NCBI GenBank assembly: GCA_963745205.1 | Contig: CAVUWX010000020.1 | Location: forward strand, 40,751 to 104,750 | DNA length: 64,000 nucleotides | Direction of reading: 5' to 3' | Origin: Hyphomicrobium_A sp963745205 | GTDB taxonomy: Bacteria; Pseudomonadota; Alphaproteobacteria; Rhizobiales; Hyphomicrobiaceae | Shown here: one piece after another, positions 25,997-33,453 of the stretch | Layout: every line of letters starts with the position of its first letter | Numbering within the stretch: the stretch's first letter is position 1 | The notes under the pieces: generated by a model | What the model saw: only the letters and a program-made list of their open reading frames with translations | Told to the model about the DNA's origin: nothing | Databases searched by the model: none | Program-made: the position numbers and the translations under genes

Positions 25997-27094
25997 CATT
26001 TGCCCTGCCTCAACAACCCCTGGCTTGATGCACTCACCGAGAGAGGTGACGACGGAGCGCCTGACCACGGCGTGCGCCTGAAAGCCCTCGCGCGCCATCA
26101 AGAGCTGATGCAGCTCCGGCAGCCGATAGAAGGGGACGCTCGGGTACCAATGATGCTCGAGATGAAAGCCGACGTTGCGCGGTAAGATGAAGATCGACTC
26201 GAGCCAGGTAGGGATGGTGGAACGGGTGATGCTGTACTCGTCCTCATCGCTTTCCACCGCGCTGTGCTCGCAGATCAAGCGGATATATTGCGCCGCGATC
26301 TGCCAGGTGCAAAACGGCACGAGCCAATACCATACGAGCCCGGCCCAGGCGCCGAACAGCGTCAAAGCTCCAGCGACTGACGCGTAGAAGGCGAGCCGCG
26401 CGGCGACCATCCAGCGGGGCGACGGGATGAGAGAAGAGCCAACCAGGCCGCGCAGTATCCAGGAGATCCCCGTAAGGAACGCGGCGCGACGCAGGAGCAT
26501 CAGCGCAAGCCCGAGCCGCGTCTTGGGAAAGACCCACTCGGGTTCCATCTCTCCCTCGGCGTTGTGGGTGTGCCAGAGGTGGCGGTTTCCGTCGTTTGCG
26601 AGGTTTGTGTATTGGTGATGCGTTCCGTGAAACTTGCGGAAGCCCTCCACCGACGCGAACGTCGGCCACATCAAAAAGAGGTTGCCAAAAAGATCGTTCT
26701 GCCAGCGCGTTCTCAGGTAGCGATAGTGCGAGGCGTCGTGTCCGAGGATCAGCAGCGCATGTTGGCGTGCTCCGATGAACATGACCGCGATCAGATACAA
26801 AACGGGGTGCCAAAAGTACGAGCAAAGAGCGATCGCCATGGCAATGGCGGCCCACTCCTCGGCGGTCGCGATGAGCGCCTTGGCCGGCTGCAGCACAGAA
26901 AGCTCCTTGAGCCTGGCAGGGGGCAACCGCTCGGGGATGGTTCGGCTGGTGTTGTGCGGGTGTTCGACGATTGGATTAATCGAGATGTCTTCGGACGGGT
27001 TCTCCGACCGGAGGAAGGCGACGATCCTGTTGATCTGGGCAAAGGCTGGCATCGGTCCCTTTCTCGGTGGCGGAGCCAAGCCGTAATCGTTCAT
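25979..27094 (-). CDS. Fatty-acid desaturase, membrane-bound di-iron type
   Basis: A 371-residue integral membrane protein from the ATG at 27094. The three histidine boxes that hold the di-iron centre are present: GHDASH (His119-His123), FHGTHH (His156, 159, 160) and HLEHHW near residue 310. Hydrophobic segments lie around 82-108, 133-148 and 215-265. Such enzymes use O2 and reduced ferredoxin or cytochrome b5 to insert a double bond into lipid acyl chains or related substrates. The frame is open to 27256 but would overlap the divergent gene at 27255. The stop lies in the shared terminator. Confidence 0.9.
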   Translation of the reverse strand: MNDYGLAPPPRKGPMPAFAQINRIVAFLRSENPSEDISINPIVEHPHNTSRTIPERLPPARLKELSVLQPAKALIATAEEWAAIAMAIALCSYFWHPVLYLIAVMFIGARQHALLILGHDASHYRYLRTRWQNDLFGNLFLMWPTFASVEGFRKFHGTHHQYTNLANDGNRHLWHTHNAEGEMEPEWVFPKTRLGLALMLLRRAAFLTGISWILRGLVGSSLIPSPRWMVAARLAFYASVAGALTLFGAWAGLVWYWLVPFCTWQIAAQYIRLICEHSAVESDEDEYSITRSTIPTWLESIFILPRNVGFHLEHHWYPSVPFYRLPELHQLLMAREGFQAHAVVRRSVVTSLGECIKPGVVEAGQMKTPAG

Positions 27095-27254
27095 CTCTGC
27101 ATCTGGGGCAATCAATATCTGGGGCGACCCACGTGCAGCCGCAAGGCGGACCGGACGCCTCGCCCAAGATGCAAATCGGCGCTGCGGTGAACGCGTTCCC
27201 CTGCTAGATAGCGGCTTGCCTAAATCCACCTGCGCCAGCACGGAGCCCACCCCC

Positions 27255-27548
27255 ATGCCTCAATCGCAAGACATCAACGCCGCCCTCGACGCATTAGCGC
27301 GGGAGAATGCCGAGCTGAGCGGCCTGGTCCTCGCCACCGGCGTCATCCTCACCCAGCTCCTGCAGTCGATGACGCTCCGGGAGCTCAACCCGCAGGCGGC
27401 GGCGACCGGGATCATCACCAATGCACAGAAGGCCATCGAGGGATTCAAGCCGGAGCAAGCCGGGCCGCTCGACGCCATCATGAAGGCGCGCGCCCTGCAG
27501 GGGGTGAAGCAGTATGAGGAGCAGATCCGCTCCGTACTGCCGGTCTGA
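27255..27548 (+). CDS. Small helical hypothetical protein
   Basis: A 97-residue protein from the ATG at 27255. It has an amphipathic helical pattern (NAALDALARENAELSGLVLATGVILTQLLQ) and a second helix near the C-terminus, with no cysteines and no clear membrane segment. It is divergent from the desaturase, with their starts about 160 bp apart. No family is recognised. Confidence 0.55.
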   Translation: MPQSQDINAALDALARENAELSGLVLATGVILTQLLQSMTLRELNPQAAATGIITNAQKAIEGFKPEQAGPLDAIMKARALQGVKQYEEQIRSVLPV

Positions 27549-27639
27549 CGGAAGGCCGGGCCAACGATCGCGGCGGAGAGGCTGTGTCCTGCCCCAAGTA
27601 GCGGCGCCGTCGTCGTCTCGTGCCGCTGCGGTCGGCGAT

Positions 27640-27889
27640 TTAGAAGTAAGTATTCTGTATGAATGTAGTCTATTACACTAGCGGGCTAACTGAAAACGGC
27701 ATTACTACTGCAACGTGACAATACTAGGAATATTCTTTCGCGCCCTTACCCGCACGAAATTAAGCACAATATTTTCCGATTAATTTCTACGGACACACTA
27801 AAGACGCAATCTGCGCCTACTAATTCAGCTAATAGTTTGGATGATACTCATTCAGATTATACTTAACTAACACTTTAGGAGATTTTTAC
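27640..27889 (+). promoter_or_regulatory. AT-rich leader upstream of the CsbD-like gene
   Basis: Counting bases line by line gives about 40-43 percent GC over 27661-27840 and lower just before 27890, against about 65 percent on both sides. There is no open reading frame of note. It ends in a clean AGGAGA ribosome site seven bases before the ATG at 27890. It is likely a promoter or long leader, or a remnant of acquired DNA; no specific binding site could be named. Confidence 0.5.
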
Positions 27890-28108
27890 ATGAGCGAAGC
27901 TGCACAAGCGACCGCTACCGCCCCGCAGGCATCGACCACCGGCATGCGTGGCGAAATCGGCCAGAAGTGGCCGAAGTTCAATGCCGCCGAGATTGCCGCG
28001 CTAAAAAGCAAGGACGAGCTCGTGACCGGGGTGCAGTCGAAGTATCAGCTCGACAAGACCCAGGCGCAGCGGGACGTCGACGCCTTTGCCAAGGGTCGCC
28101 AGCTTTAA
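27890..28108 (+). CDS. CsbD-like stress-response protein
   Basis: A 72-residue protein. After a flexible Ala/Thr-rich start, residues ~20-70 follow the CsbD pattern: a Gly-Glu start, KWPKFNAAEIAALKSKDELVTGVQSKYQ and a helix ending QRDVDAFAKG. CsbD proteins are small general-stress proteins of unknown mechanism. The strong ribosome site, the AT-rich leader and the terminator right after the gene indicate a single, highly expressed or tightly regulated transcript. Confidence 0.7.
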   Translation: MSEAAQATATAPQASTTGMRGEIGQKWPKFNAAEIAALKSKDELVTGVQSKYQLDKTQAQRDVDAFAKGRQL

Positions 28109-28125
28109 GGCTAGACCCCGGCTAA

Positions 28126-28168
28126 CCGACGGTGCCCTTGGCTCGCGCCGAAGGCACCGTCGGCGTTT
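28126..28168 (+). terminator. Rho-independent terminator
   Basis: Arms CCGACGGTGCC (28126-28136) and GGCACCGTCGG (28153-28163), with additional pairing towards the loop, followed by CGTTTCG. It ends the CsbD-like transcript 18 bp after its stop. Confidence 0.75.
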
Positions 28169-28214
28169 CGCTCGGCTTCCCACAATGGGGATGGCTCGGA
28201 CGGCAGAGAGGTCG

Positions 28215-28487
28215 ATGACAGAACGATTAAACAAAACATCGGTGACCTTCGCGCATCCGTTCACACTGGGCGGCGTCGAGGAAATGTTCCCGCCGGGCAC
28301 CTATGCCGTCGAGACGACCGAGAAACAGCTGGACGGCCTTACTCTCGTCGCCTATCGCCGGACCCAAACGACGATCGAGCTGCCATCGGGCCGGTTGCCC
28401 AACGCGCGGCAGCTCATGGAGATCGATCCTGCAGATCTCGATGCGGCGCTCGCCGCTGACGCGGAGAAGCGTAATGTCCAGCCCTAA
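28215..28487 (+). CDS. Small conserved hypothetical protein
   Basis: A 90-residue protein from the ATG at 28215, behind GAGAGG. It starts MTERLNKTSVTFAHPFTLGG and has PPGTYAVETTEKQLDG, a compact beta-rich pattern. The C-terminus is helical and acidic (DPADLDAALAADAEK). Similar small proteins occur in Bradyrhizobium-like genomes. It overlaps the next gene by 14 bp, so the two are almost certainly translated from one message. Confidence 0.6.
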   Translation: MTERLNKTSVTFAHPFTLGGVEEMFPPGTYAVETTEKQLDGLTLVAYRRTQTTIELPSGRLPNARQLMEIDPADLDAALAADAEKRNVQP

Positions 28488-28680
28488 ATTCAAAGTCGGC
28501 CAGATGGTCGATTTCTTTCCTTCTAAGCGAGGCGTGGGCGGATCGGTGCGCGCCTACAAGATCTTACGGCTGGTGCCCCACGAGAGCGGAGAGCGCTGCT
28601 ATCGCATCAAGACGATTGCCGAAGCGTTCGAGCGCATCGTCAAGGAAAGCGAGCTCCGGCAGGCTGCGCTGGCTTGGTGA
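28474..28680 (+). CDS. Small conserved hypothetical protein
   Basis: A 68-residue basic protein starting inside the previous gene (ATG at 28474). It reads KFKVGQMVDFFPSKRGVGG and RAYKILRLVP, a small SH3-like or KOW-like beta barrel by pattern, then RCYRIKTIAEAFERIVKESEL. It could bind nucleic acid or a protein partner. The tight overlap with 28215-28487 suggests the products act together. Confidence 0.6.
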   Translation: MSSPKFKVGQMVDFFPSKRGVGGSVRAYKILRLVPHESGERCYRIKTIAEAFERIVKESELRQAALAW

Positions 28681-28743
28681 GGCCGACCGTGCCTCGACAG
28701 GTGCCGGCGAGAGTCGCAGCCCGCTCACGTTCAGTGTTCCCGC

Positions 28744-28959
28744 TTAGTGGGGCGGAAAGGCACGGGCCTTCTGCTCGGCAAGCTCCGCGCGTGCGAGGTC
28801 CGCTACGAAGGCCTCGAGCTCGGCCGACGTCATCGCACGGACGTCATACCAGCTGTCCATGTGCGAGAGCACGACGGTGTCGGTGAGGGAAGCGGTGCCG
28901 CTCCCAATGATGTAGTCGGCTTCCGGCTTCGTTACCTTGACGGCCTTATGATAGCGCAT
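28744..28959 (-). CDS. Small hypothetical protein
   Basis: A 71-residue protein from the ATG at 28959 (MRYHKAVKVTKPEADYIIGS). It has a short beta-containing N-terminus and an acidic helical C-terminus (SAELEAFVADLARAELAEQKAR). No membrane segment, no cysteine, no family recognised. Codon use matches its neighbours. Confidence 0.5.
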   Translation of the reverse strand: MRYHKAVKVTKPEADYIIGSGTASLTDTVVLSHMDSWYDVRAMTSAELEAFVADLARAELAEQKARAFPPH

Positions 28960-29043
28960 ACCCTTCCCTATACCATGCCGCGGCGCCAAAGCCGCCACGC
29001 GTTCTTTGCTGGTCTCCGCCGAGGCCGCTGAATGTGCCCCGGT

Positions 29044-30114
29044 TCACTCCGCTGCCTGGCTGCCAACGGCCATTGCCACCGCGTTTCGCACCTCGGTTGC
29101 ACTGGTGGGGAGCGCCGTCAGCTTGGCTTTCGCATCGGCGTACCCGGTCCCCATGCGCCGCTGGATGCTCGACGGGGAGAAATCGGCCGAGCTCGAGGCG
29201 TCCTCGACGCTCGAGTTCGAAATCGAAATGATGTTCTCGAACACCTTGTATTTGGCGAGCTCCTCGAGCTTCGCGTGCGCGAGCGCGGGGTTGCGATCTC
29301 CGGGCTTCAAGTTCTGCAACTGCTCGATGACGGCAAGCAGGGCATTGATCGAGCGCGCGAGCTGCACGTCCTTTTTCGTCTTGTTGGCGAACTGCAGCTC
29401 GATCATGCGGTCCCAGACCTCGAGCATCGTAGCCGGGACGGCGCCTTTGTCGGGGAAGAGATTGATCACGATAACCCGCATGCGCGCGGCGTCCGTCGCA
29501 TCGATGCGCCTGAGCAGCGAGCCGAGCGGCGTGTTATCGAACAGTCCGCCGTCCCAGTAGGTGCAGTCTCCGATGGCCAGCGGCGGATAGCTCGGCGGAA
29601 GGCTGCCGCTCGCGATCAGATGCTCGATGGTGATCGGATTTGCCGGGTCTTCGTTGGTGAATTCCTCTATGTCCCCGGTCACGATGTTGGTCGCGGTGAC
29701 GACGAGGCCGACCTCCCCCTTGGCGATCCGCTTGAAGTCCACATAGCGCGGCAGCGTCTGGCGGATTGGCCCGAGGTCGTAGAGGTAGGTCCACGATGCG
29801 AGGGTGAAGAAGTCAGACCGCGGCCGATAGAAGGCCGCGTTGCCGAATATCGCCATGCGGCGCTCGAGCTCTGGCGGCAGGAATGGATAGGAGACGGTGA
29901 GCTCGTGCCAGAAAGCCTTCAGCGCCGGGATGGGATCTTCGGGGTGGCTCGCGACGATCGCGGCCGTGAAGGCTCCGATGGAAACGCCCGAGACGCAGGT
30001 TGGGCTGAATCCCGGCTGCGCCTCGTAGACGTACTGGAGCGCACCTGTCGCGTAGGCGCCGAGCGCGCCGCCACCCTGGAATGCGATCGACGTCAACAGT
30101 TGGCCGTCAGCCAT
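29044..30114 (-). CDS. Patatin-like phospholipase
   Basis: A 356-residue protein from the ATG at 30114 behind GAGGAGG. The patatin catalytic parts are intact: oxyanion loop GGGALGAY (14-21), nucleophile Ser45 in GVSIG, and catalytic Asp188 in WDGGLFDNTPL. It hydrolyses acyl esters of phospholipids or other lipids. A C-terminal helical extension (~250-356) goes beyond the minimal fold. No signal peptide is visible, so it probably acts on the cytoplasmic side or is exported another way. Confidence 0.92.
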   Translation of the reverse strand: MADGQLLTSIAFQGGGALGAYATGALQYVYEAQPGFSPTCVSGVSIGAFTAAIVASHPEDPIPALKAFWHELTVSYPFLPPELERRMAIFGNAAFYRPRSDFFTLASWTYLYDLGPIRQTLPRYVDFKRIAKGEVGLVVTATNIVTGDIEEFTNEDPANPITIEHLIASGSLPPSYPPLAIGDCTYWDGGLFDNTPLGSLLRRIDATDAARMRVIVINLFPDKGAVPATMLEVWDRMIELQFANKTKKDVQLARSINALLAVIEQLQNLKPGDRNPALAHAKLEELAKYKVFENIISISNSSVEDASSSADFSPSSIQRRMGTGYADAKAKLTALPTSATEVRNAVAMAVGSQAAE

Positions 30115-30205
30115 GGCATCCTCCTCGGGCGTCGATCCCATCACACTATGCCCGCGAAGCACGAGCTATAGTTTCCGCAAAGCGCGCATAAGCGCGGCCG
30201 CGCGC

Positions 30206-30628
30206 CTATTCGGCGATCCGCACCTCGAAGCTGCGCGTCGCCGTCTCGCCGCTTGCGAGCTTGGCCGCGATCGAGAAGCGGTCCGTGCCTTCCTGACCTG
30301 CCCGCGCCGTATAGTAGATGCCGGTGCCTTGCGTCTTCTGGCCGATGCAGGTGCCCTGCGCCGAATATTGGATCGTCGTCTCCTGGCCCGGCACGAAGGA
30401 GACGTCGCCCTTCGACGGCGGCTCGGTGATGGTGATCTGCGGGGCAGCGACGGGCTCGCAGCGTTTGCCGAAGCCGGCGAGGATGAAGACGCGCGCGGGG
30501 CGCCCGGGAACGACCGGGGTTGAACGCACCGCCGCATCGGCGGTAGCGGTCGGGACATCGCCGGGCAGCGGCGCGGCTCCGCCTTGCGAGTTCAGCCCCG
30601 AGCAGCCAGCCATGCCGGCCACGGCCAA
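30206..30628 (-). CDS. Putative lipoprotein, start unresolved
   Basis: The coding frame reads through TTG at 30628 (LAVAGMAGC), ending a lipoprotein-like segment with a Cys at the lipobox (MAGC). Upstream codons in the same frame continue a good hydrophobic core (ARPVAAAILALAVAG), but no ATG/GTG/TTG precedes it in frame. The nearest ATG (30702) is out of frame by one missing base, so an indel is likely. The mature ~130 residues are a beta-rich domain with two cysteines. Function unknown. Confidence 0.5.
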   Translation of the reverse strand: MAVAGMAGCSGLNSQGGAAPLPGDVPTATADAAVRSTPVVPGRPARVFILAGFGKRCEPVAAPQITITEPPSKGDVSFVPGQETTIQYSAQGTCIGQKTQGTGIYYTARAGQEGTDRFSIAAKLASGETATRSFEVRIAE

Positions 30629-30768
30629 GGCGAGGATCGCGGCGGCAACCGGCCGCGCGCTGGGCGTGATGGCCTGTGCTGCTGGGGCCGGTGCAGGCTC
30701 ATGCGGTCGGAGGCTCGGTGCAGCAGGTTGGAGTGCGGGTCCTGCGCCGCGTGGCGCTTGCCGGCACG

Positions 30769-31305
30769 TTACTTGATCGGCTCGCAGGAATAGGACTCGC
30801 CCTTGAACGAGCTGATGCGGGGCGCCTTGTTGTAGAAGGCGCCGGCATCGGAGCTGTCGGCTTGCGGGTCTGCGTTGTCCATGAAGAAGATCGGATCGTC
30901 GCTGAGGTCACCACGTATCCAGCAGGAGTCCGCCTTGCGCACGACGGTGGCGAAATATTTGCCTTCCTTCAAGCGGCGCGTCTGATCGGCATCGAGCCAT
31001 ATCCGGTGAACCGGGTGCTCGGCATCGATCTTGGGCTTGCTACCATCACCCGATTCGATCGGGACGAGATTCATCACGCTTTGCCCTTTCGCGTCGGGCG
31101 TTCCGATGCTGACCAACAGCGCGCCGGCATAGTGCGACTGACATCGGAAGAGTGCCGTTGCCTTTGACACGTCGTTCCAATTCTCGGGATAAAGCGCGCG
31201 CTGCTGCTCGCATTCGTCGGCCCTGATCGCATAGGCGGCGTCAGTTGCGCCGAGGAGCGCCAGCAGGAGACCTGAAACAAAAAGATATCGCAGCGAAATC
31301 TTCAT
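30769..31305 (-). CDS. Secreted hypothetical protein
   Basis: A 178-residue protein from the ATG at 31305, with a signal peptide cleaved near AYA-IRA. The mature region has five cysteines (ECEQQ, FRCQS, DSCW, SYSCEP pattern) and mixed alpha/beta content. No family is recognised. It is the upstream neighbour of the putative lipoprotein on the same strand. Confidence 0.65.
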   Translation of the reverse strand: MKISLRYLFVSGLLLALLGATDAAYAIRADECEQQRALYPENWNDVSKATALFRCQSHYAGALLVSIGTPDAKGQSVMNLVPIESGDGSKPKIDAEHPVHRIWLDADQTRRLKEGKYFATVVRKADSCWIRGDLSDDPIFFMDNADPQADSSDAGAFYNKAPRISSFKGESYSCEPIK

Positions 31306-31316
31306 GAGGCCCGGCA

Positions 31317-31517
31317 GTGGTTCGCGTTGCAAGCTTCGCCTCGCGGAGGATTCAACTCCTTCGCGTCAGCGTCAAGCGTCTTACGTCGGTCGATGATTTG
31401 GCCCGTGGCACGTCGGGCCAGCGCTTCGCGAGCGCGACGCACGTCGTGACCGCGGACGAGATCAAGGCATTCGCGCGGCAGTTGGAGCAGCAGCCCCGCT
31501 CCATCCTGCCGGCTTGA
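31317..31517 (+). pseudogene. N-terminal remnant of a MaoC-like dehydratase
   Basis: The plus-strand frame encodes SVDDLARGTSGQRFASATHV followed by TADEIKAFARQLEQQP, then stops. This matches the beginning of MaoC/hot-dog enoyl-CoA hydratases, in which GQRF-x-S-x-T...EI-x-FA-x-QFDPQPFHLD leads into the catalytic hot-dog domain. The catalytic part is missing, and I see no continuation in any frame downstream. It is treated as a decayed fragment, not an expressed gene. Confidence 0.45.
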
Positions 31518-31773
31518 CGGCGTTCGCTTCGGGTCGCGCCGGTTTCAAATGTTCGTTACGCCCCACGCCTTCTCCGGCATCGCAGTGACAATCACCGTGT
31601 AATCCGAGGGCGATAGCGGTCTATCGCACGCTTCGCAGTTCCTCCGCGCGACCAAATCGCTGTTGCCGTATTGATGTATCTCAATGTTCCGCGGAAACGG
31701 ATCAACCATCGTGTGGCCGGCGATTTAGACCAATGCTAGCCGAAAAAACGAGAACCCAGAGAGGAAACGTATT
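31518..31773 (+). other. Non-coding gap in the decayed region
   Basis: No credible gene was found between the MaoC remnant and the EF-hand gene. A short palindrome TTCCGCGGAA sits at 31687-31696. The stretch probably holds the EF-hand promoter. Confidence 0.4.
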
Positions 31774-32213
31774 GTGAAGCCAGCCCAGCTCTTGAGATTC
31801 GCCGCAGTCGTCGTACCGCTCGCGGCCGGCGCTTGGATCATGCAAGGCTCTTCTGTCTCAGCACAGACGAGCAGCGCGGACGCGCTGAAAATGTTCGACA
31901 AGGATAGCGATGGAAGCATCGACCTCAAGGAGGCGAAAGCGGCGCTGCTGCCATGTTCGATACAATGGACGCGGATCACGACGGCACTCTCGTCAACACG
32001 GAGCTCGGCGGCCGCGCCACCATGCTCCGGCAATTGTTGCCAAGCCCGAACCCCTATAAATCGTTTGCCGTGGAAGGCGCGATGAACAAGGACGACTATC
32101 TCTCGCTCACGGAAACGCGCTTCAAGCTTGCGGATCCCGATAACGACGGCACCCTCGATGCCAAGGAGCTTGATAGCGATGCCGGGCAATCGCTGCTGAA
32201 GCTCTGCCGGTAG
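31774..32213 (+). CDS. Secreted EF-hand protein, split by a one-base deletion
   Basis: The GTG at 31774 follows GAGAGG and starts a signal peptide (to about 32). EF-hand loop DKDSDGSIDLKE is in the first frame. After EAKAA near 31948 the frame is lost, and the next frame continues AAMFDTMDADHDGTLVNTE and later DPDNDGTLDAKE. Adding one G in GCGGCG restores a 146-residue protein with three canonical calcium loops and a C-terminal Cys. Periplasmic calcium binding is the likely role. The break may be a sequencing error. Confidence 0.65.
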
Positions 32214-32224
32214 CCGATACCTCG

Positions 32225-32456
32225 GCCGAGCGGGCGGGTTCCCGCACAACGTACGCGACGCCATGCAGGCCTATGCGCTTTTGATCGACAACGGCTTGTC
32301 CTACGACGACCTGCCGGGCCTCGGCGCGCGGCTGAAGCTGCCGGCGGGCTGGCGCTCGAGAGCACGGTGCCGGCGACGGACCTGGTGCTCGGGGCGAACG
32401 GCGTGGCGACCATCGTGCAGGACGATTTGGACGACACCTATCAGAAGGTGGATTGA
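32225..32456 (+). pseudogene. C-terminal remnant of an unidentified protein (copy 1)
   Basis: The plus strand encodes GGFPHNVRDAMQAYALLIDN, then LSYDDLPGLGARLKLPAGW. After a frameshift near 32350 it continues LESTVPATDLVLGANG and ATIVQDDLDDTYQKVD-stop. The run has strong coding character but no proper start, and most of the protein is absent. The last ~50 bases are duplicated at 33321-33370. I do not recognise the parent family. Confidence 0.5.
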
Positions 32457-32460
32457 GGGG
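32411..32460 (+). repeat. 50-bp gene-end repeat, copy A
   Basis: This stretch matches 33321-33370 at 44 of 50 positions, without gaps. Both copies encode the same C-terminal peptide (VQDDLDDTYQK-x-D) and end in TGAGGGG. Most of the six differences fall at third codon positions, as expected for a diverged coding duplicate. Confidence 0.8.
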
Positions 32461-32497
32461 GCTGGGCGCCGCGGCCGATGGGAAGGATCGTCGGTGC

Positions 32498-33055
32498 TTA
32501 CTGAGGCAATTCGCGCTGACGCGCTTCCGCCGCACGGATCAGCCCGTTCGCCGGCACCGTCTCGGGCGCCAAGATGCGGCGCGCCTGCTCCACCCCCGTC
32601 ACCGGCAGTAAACCCGGATCGAGCAGGCCGATCTGCACCAGGATCGACGCCTGGTCCCAGTAGATGTGCTCGTGCGAGACCTTGCCGTCCTTGAAGCCCA
32701 CCAGCACGCAGAAGGCAGCCTCCACGCGCCGCCCCGTAGGCGCAACGCCGGGCAGGATCGCGGGCATCTCGATGTCGTGCGTGAACGTAAGGACGACTTC
32801 GTCCACTATGCAGTCGGTGCCCACGGTGCGCGAGACGGGCGTGATCGTGAGGTCGGCCGGCCAGTGGCCGATGAAATAGCGGCCATAGAAGTTGCGCACC
32901 TCGTCGCGCCCCTGACCGCCGGTCATCACGGGAACGTGGGTCAGATGCGGTGTCTCGGTCATGGTCGCCATGGTGGCGTCGAGGTCGCGGGTGGTGAATT
33001 CGGCGGCGACATGCGCGTCGAATACGGCGGCGAGGTCCGGCTGCGAAGCGATCAT
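32498..33055 (-). CDS. NTF2/SnoaL-like protein (ester-cyclase type)
   Basis: A 185-residue protein with an NTF2-like cone fold. The blocks TMATMTETPHLTHVPVMTGG, GRDEVRNFYGRYFIGHWP and EHIYWDQASILVQIGLLDP match the SnoaL-like subgroup often annotated as ester cyclase or nuclear transport factor 2 family. Its substrate is unknown. Length is normal and the frame is intact, in contrast to the remnants that flank it on both sides. Confidence 0.8.
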   Translation of the reverse strand: MIASQPDLAAVFDAHVAAEFTTRDLDATMATMTETPHLTHVPVMTGGQGRDEVRNFYGRYFIGHWPADLTITPVSRTVGTDCIVDEVVLTFTHDIEMPAILPGVAPTGRRVEAAFCVLVGFKDGKVSHEHIYWDQASILVQIGLLDPGLLPVTGVEQARRILAPETVPANGLIRAAEARQRELPQ

Positions 33056-33083
33056 GCGGCGGCTCCCCTGTGGTTGGCGCCTG

Positions 33084-33272
33084 TTAACGGGCGACGACGA
33101 GCGCGATGACGATTATCGCGGCAAGGGTGGCCACGAACGCGATCGCGCCGCGGACTAGGAAGGCGCGCCACCGCCGGCGCCGTTCGATCTTGTCTAGCAA
33201 GGCGTCCTGCTCGCTTTCGCTCATGTTGCGCCACCTGCGCAAGGTCGGGAAGGTGCGTGAGACTTGTTCCAT
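33084..33272 (-). CDS. Small tail-anchored membrane protein
   Basis: A 62-residue protein from the ATG at 33272; an internal ATG at 33224 would give 46 residues. A charged N-terminal part with Arg-rich RRRRWRAFL is followed by one transmembrane helix at the very C-terminus (VRGAIAFVATLAAIIVIALVV). It could be a tail-anchored regulator or assembly factor. No family is recognised. Confidence 0.5.
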   Translation of the reverse strand: MEQVSRTFPTLRRWRNMSESEQDALLDKIERRRRWRAFLVRGAIAFVATLAAIIVIALVVAR

Positions 33273-33318
33273 GATCCGGCAGTCTAGGCGAGTCGCTCGG
33301 TGCCCGGAACGCCGCGGC

Positions 33319-33366
33319 GCCATCGTGCAGGACGATCTCGACGACACGTATCAGAAGATCGACTGA
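33319..33366 (+). pseudogene. C-terminal remnant (copy 2)
   Basis: Only the last ~16 codons of the gene end at 32225-32456 are recognisable here: GAIVQDDLDDTYQKID-stop. No coding continuation is seen upstream. Two such tails about 900 bp apart suggest duplication and loss of tandem paralogues. Confidence 0.45.
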
Positions 33367-33370
33367 GGGG
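33321..33370 (+). repeat. 50-bp gene-end repeat, copy B
   Basis: Second copy of the repeat at 32411-32460, with 44 of 50 bases identical and the same orientation. The 860 bp between the two copies contain the intact SnoaL-like gene and the small membrane protein gene. Confidence 0.8.
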
Positions 33371-33453
33371 GGTTCGGGGAGTGCTGATCGGTTCCGGTCT
33401 GGTGCCGCGGCAGACGTTATTCCGCTGCTTTTCGGAGAGCAGTTGCAGCCACG

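Noticed and set aside
27549..27889. A hidden gene in the AT-rich leader
   Set aside because: Stops are frequent in all frames and no initiation site precedes a usable frame.
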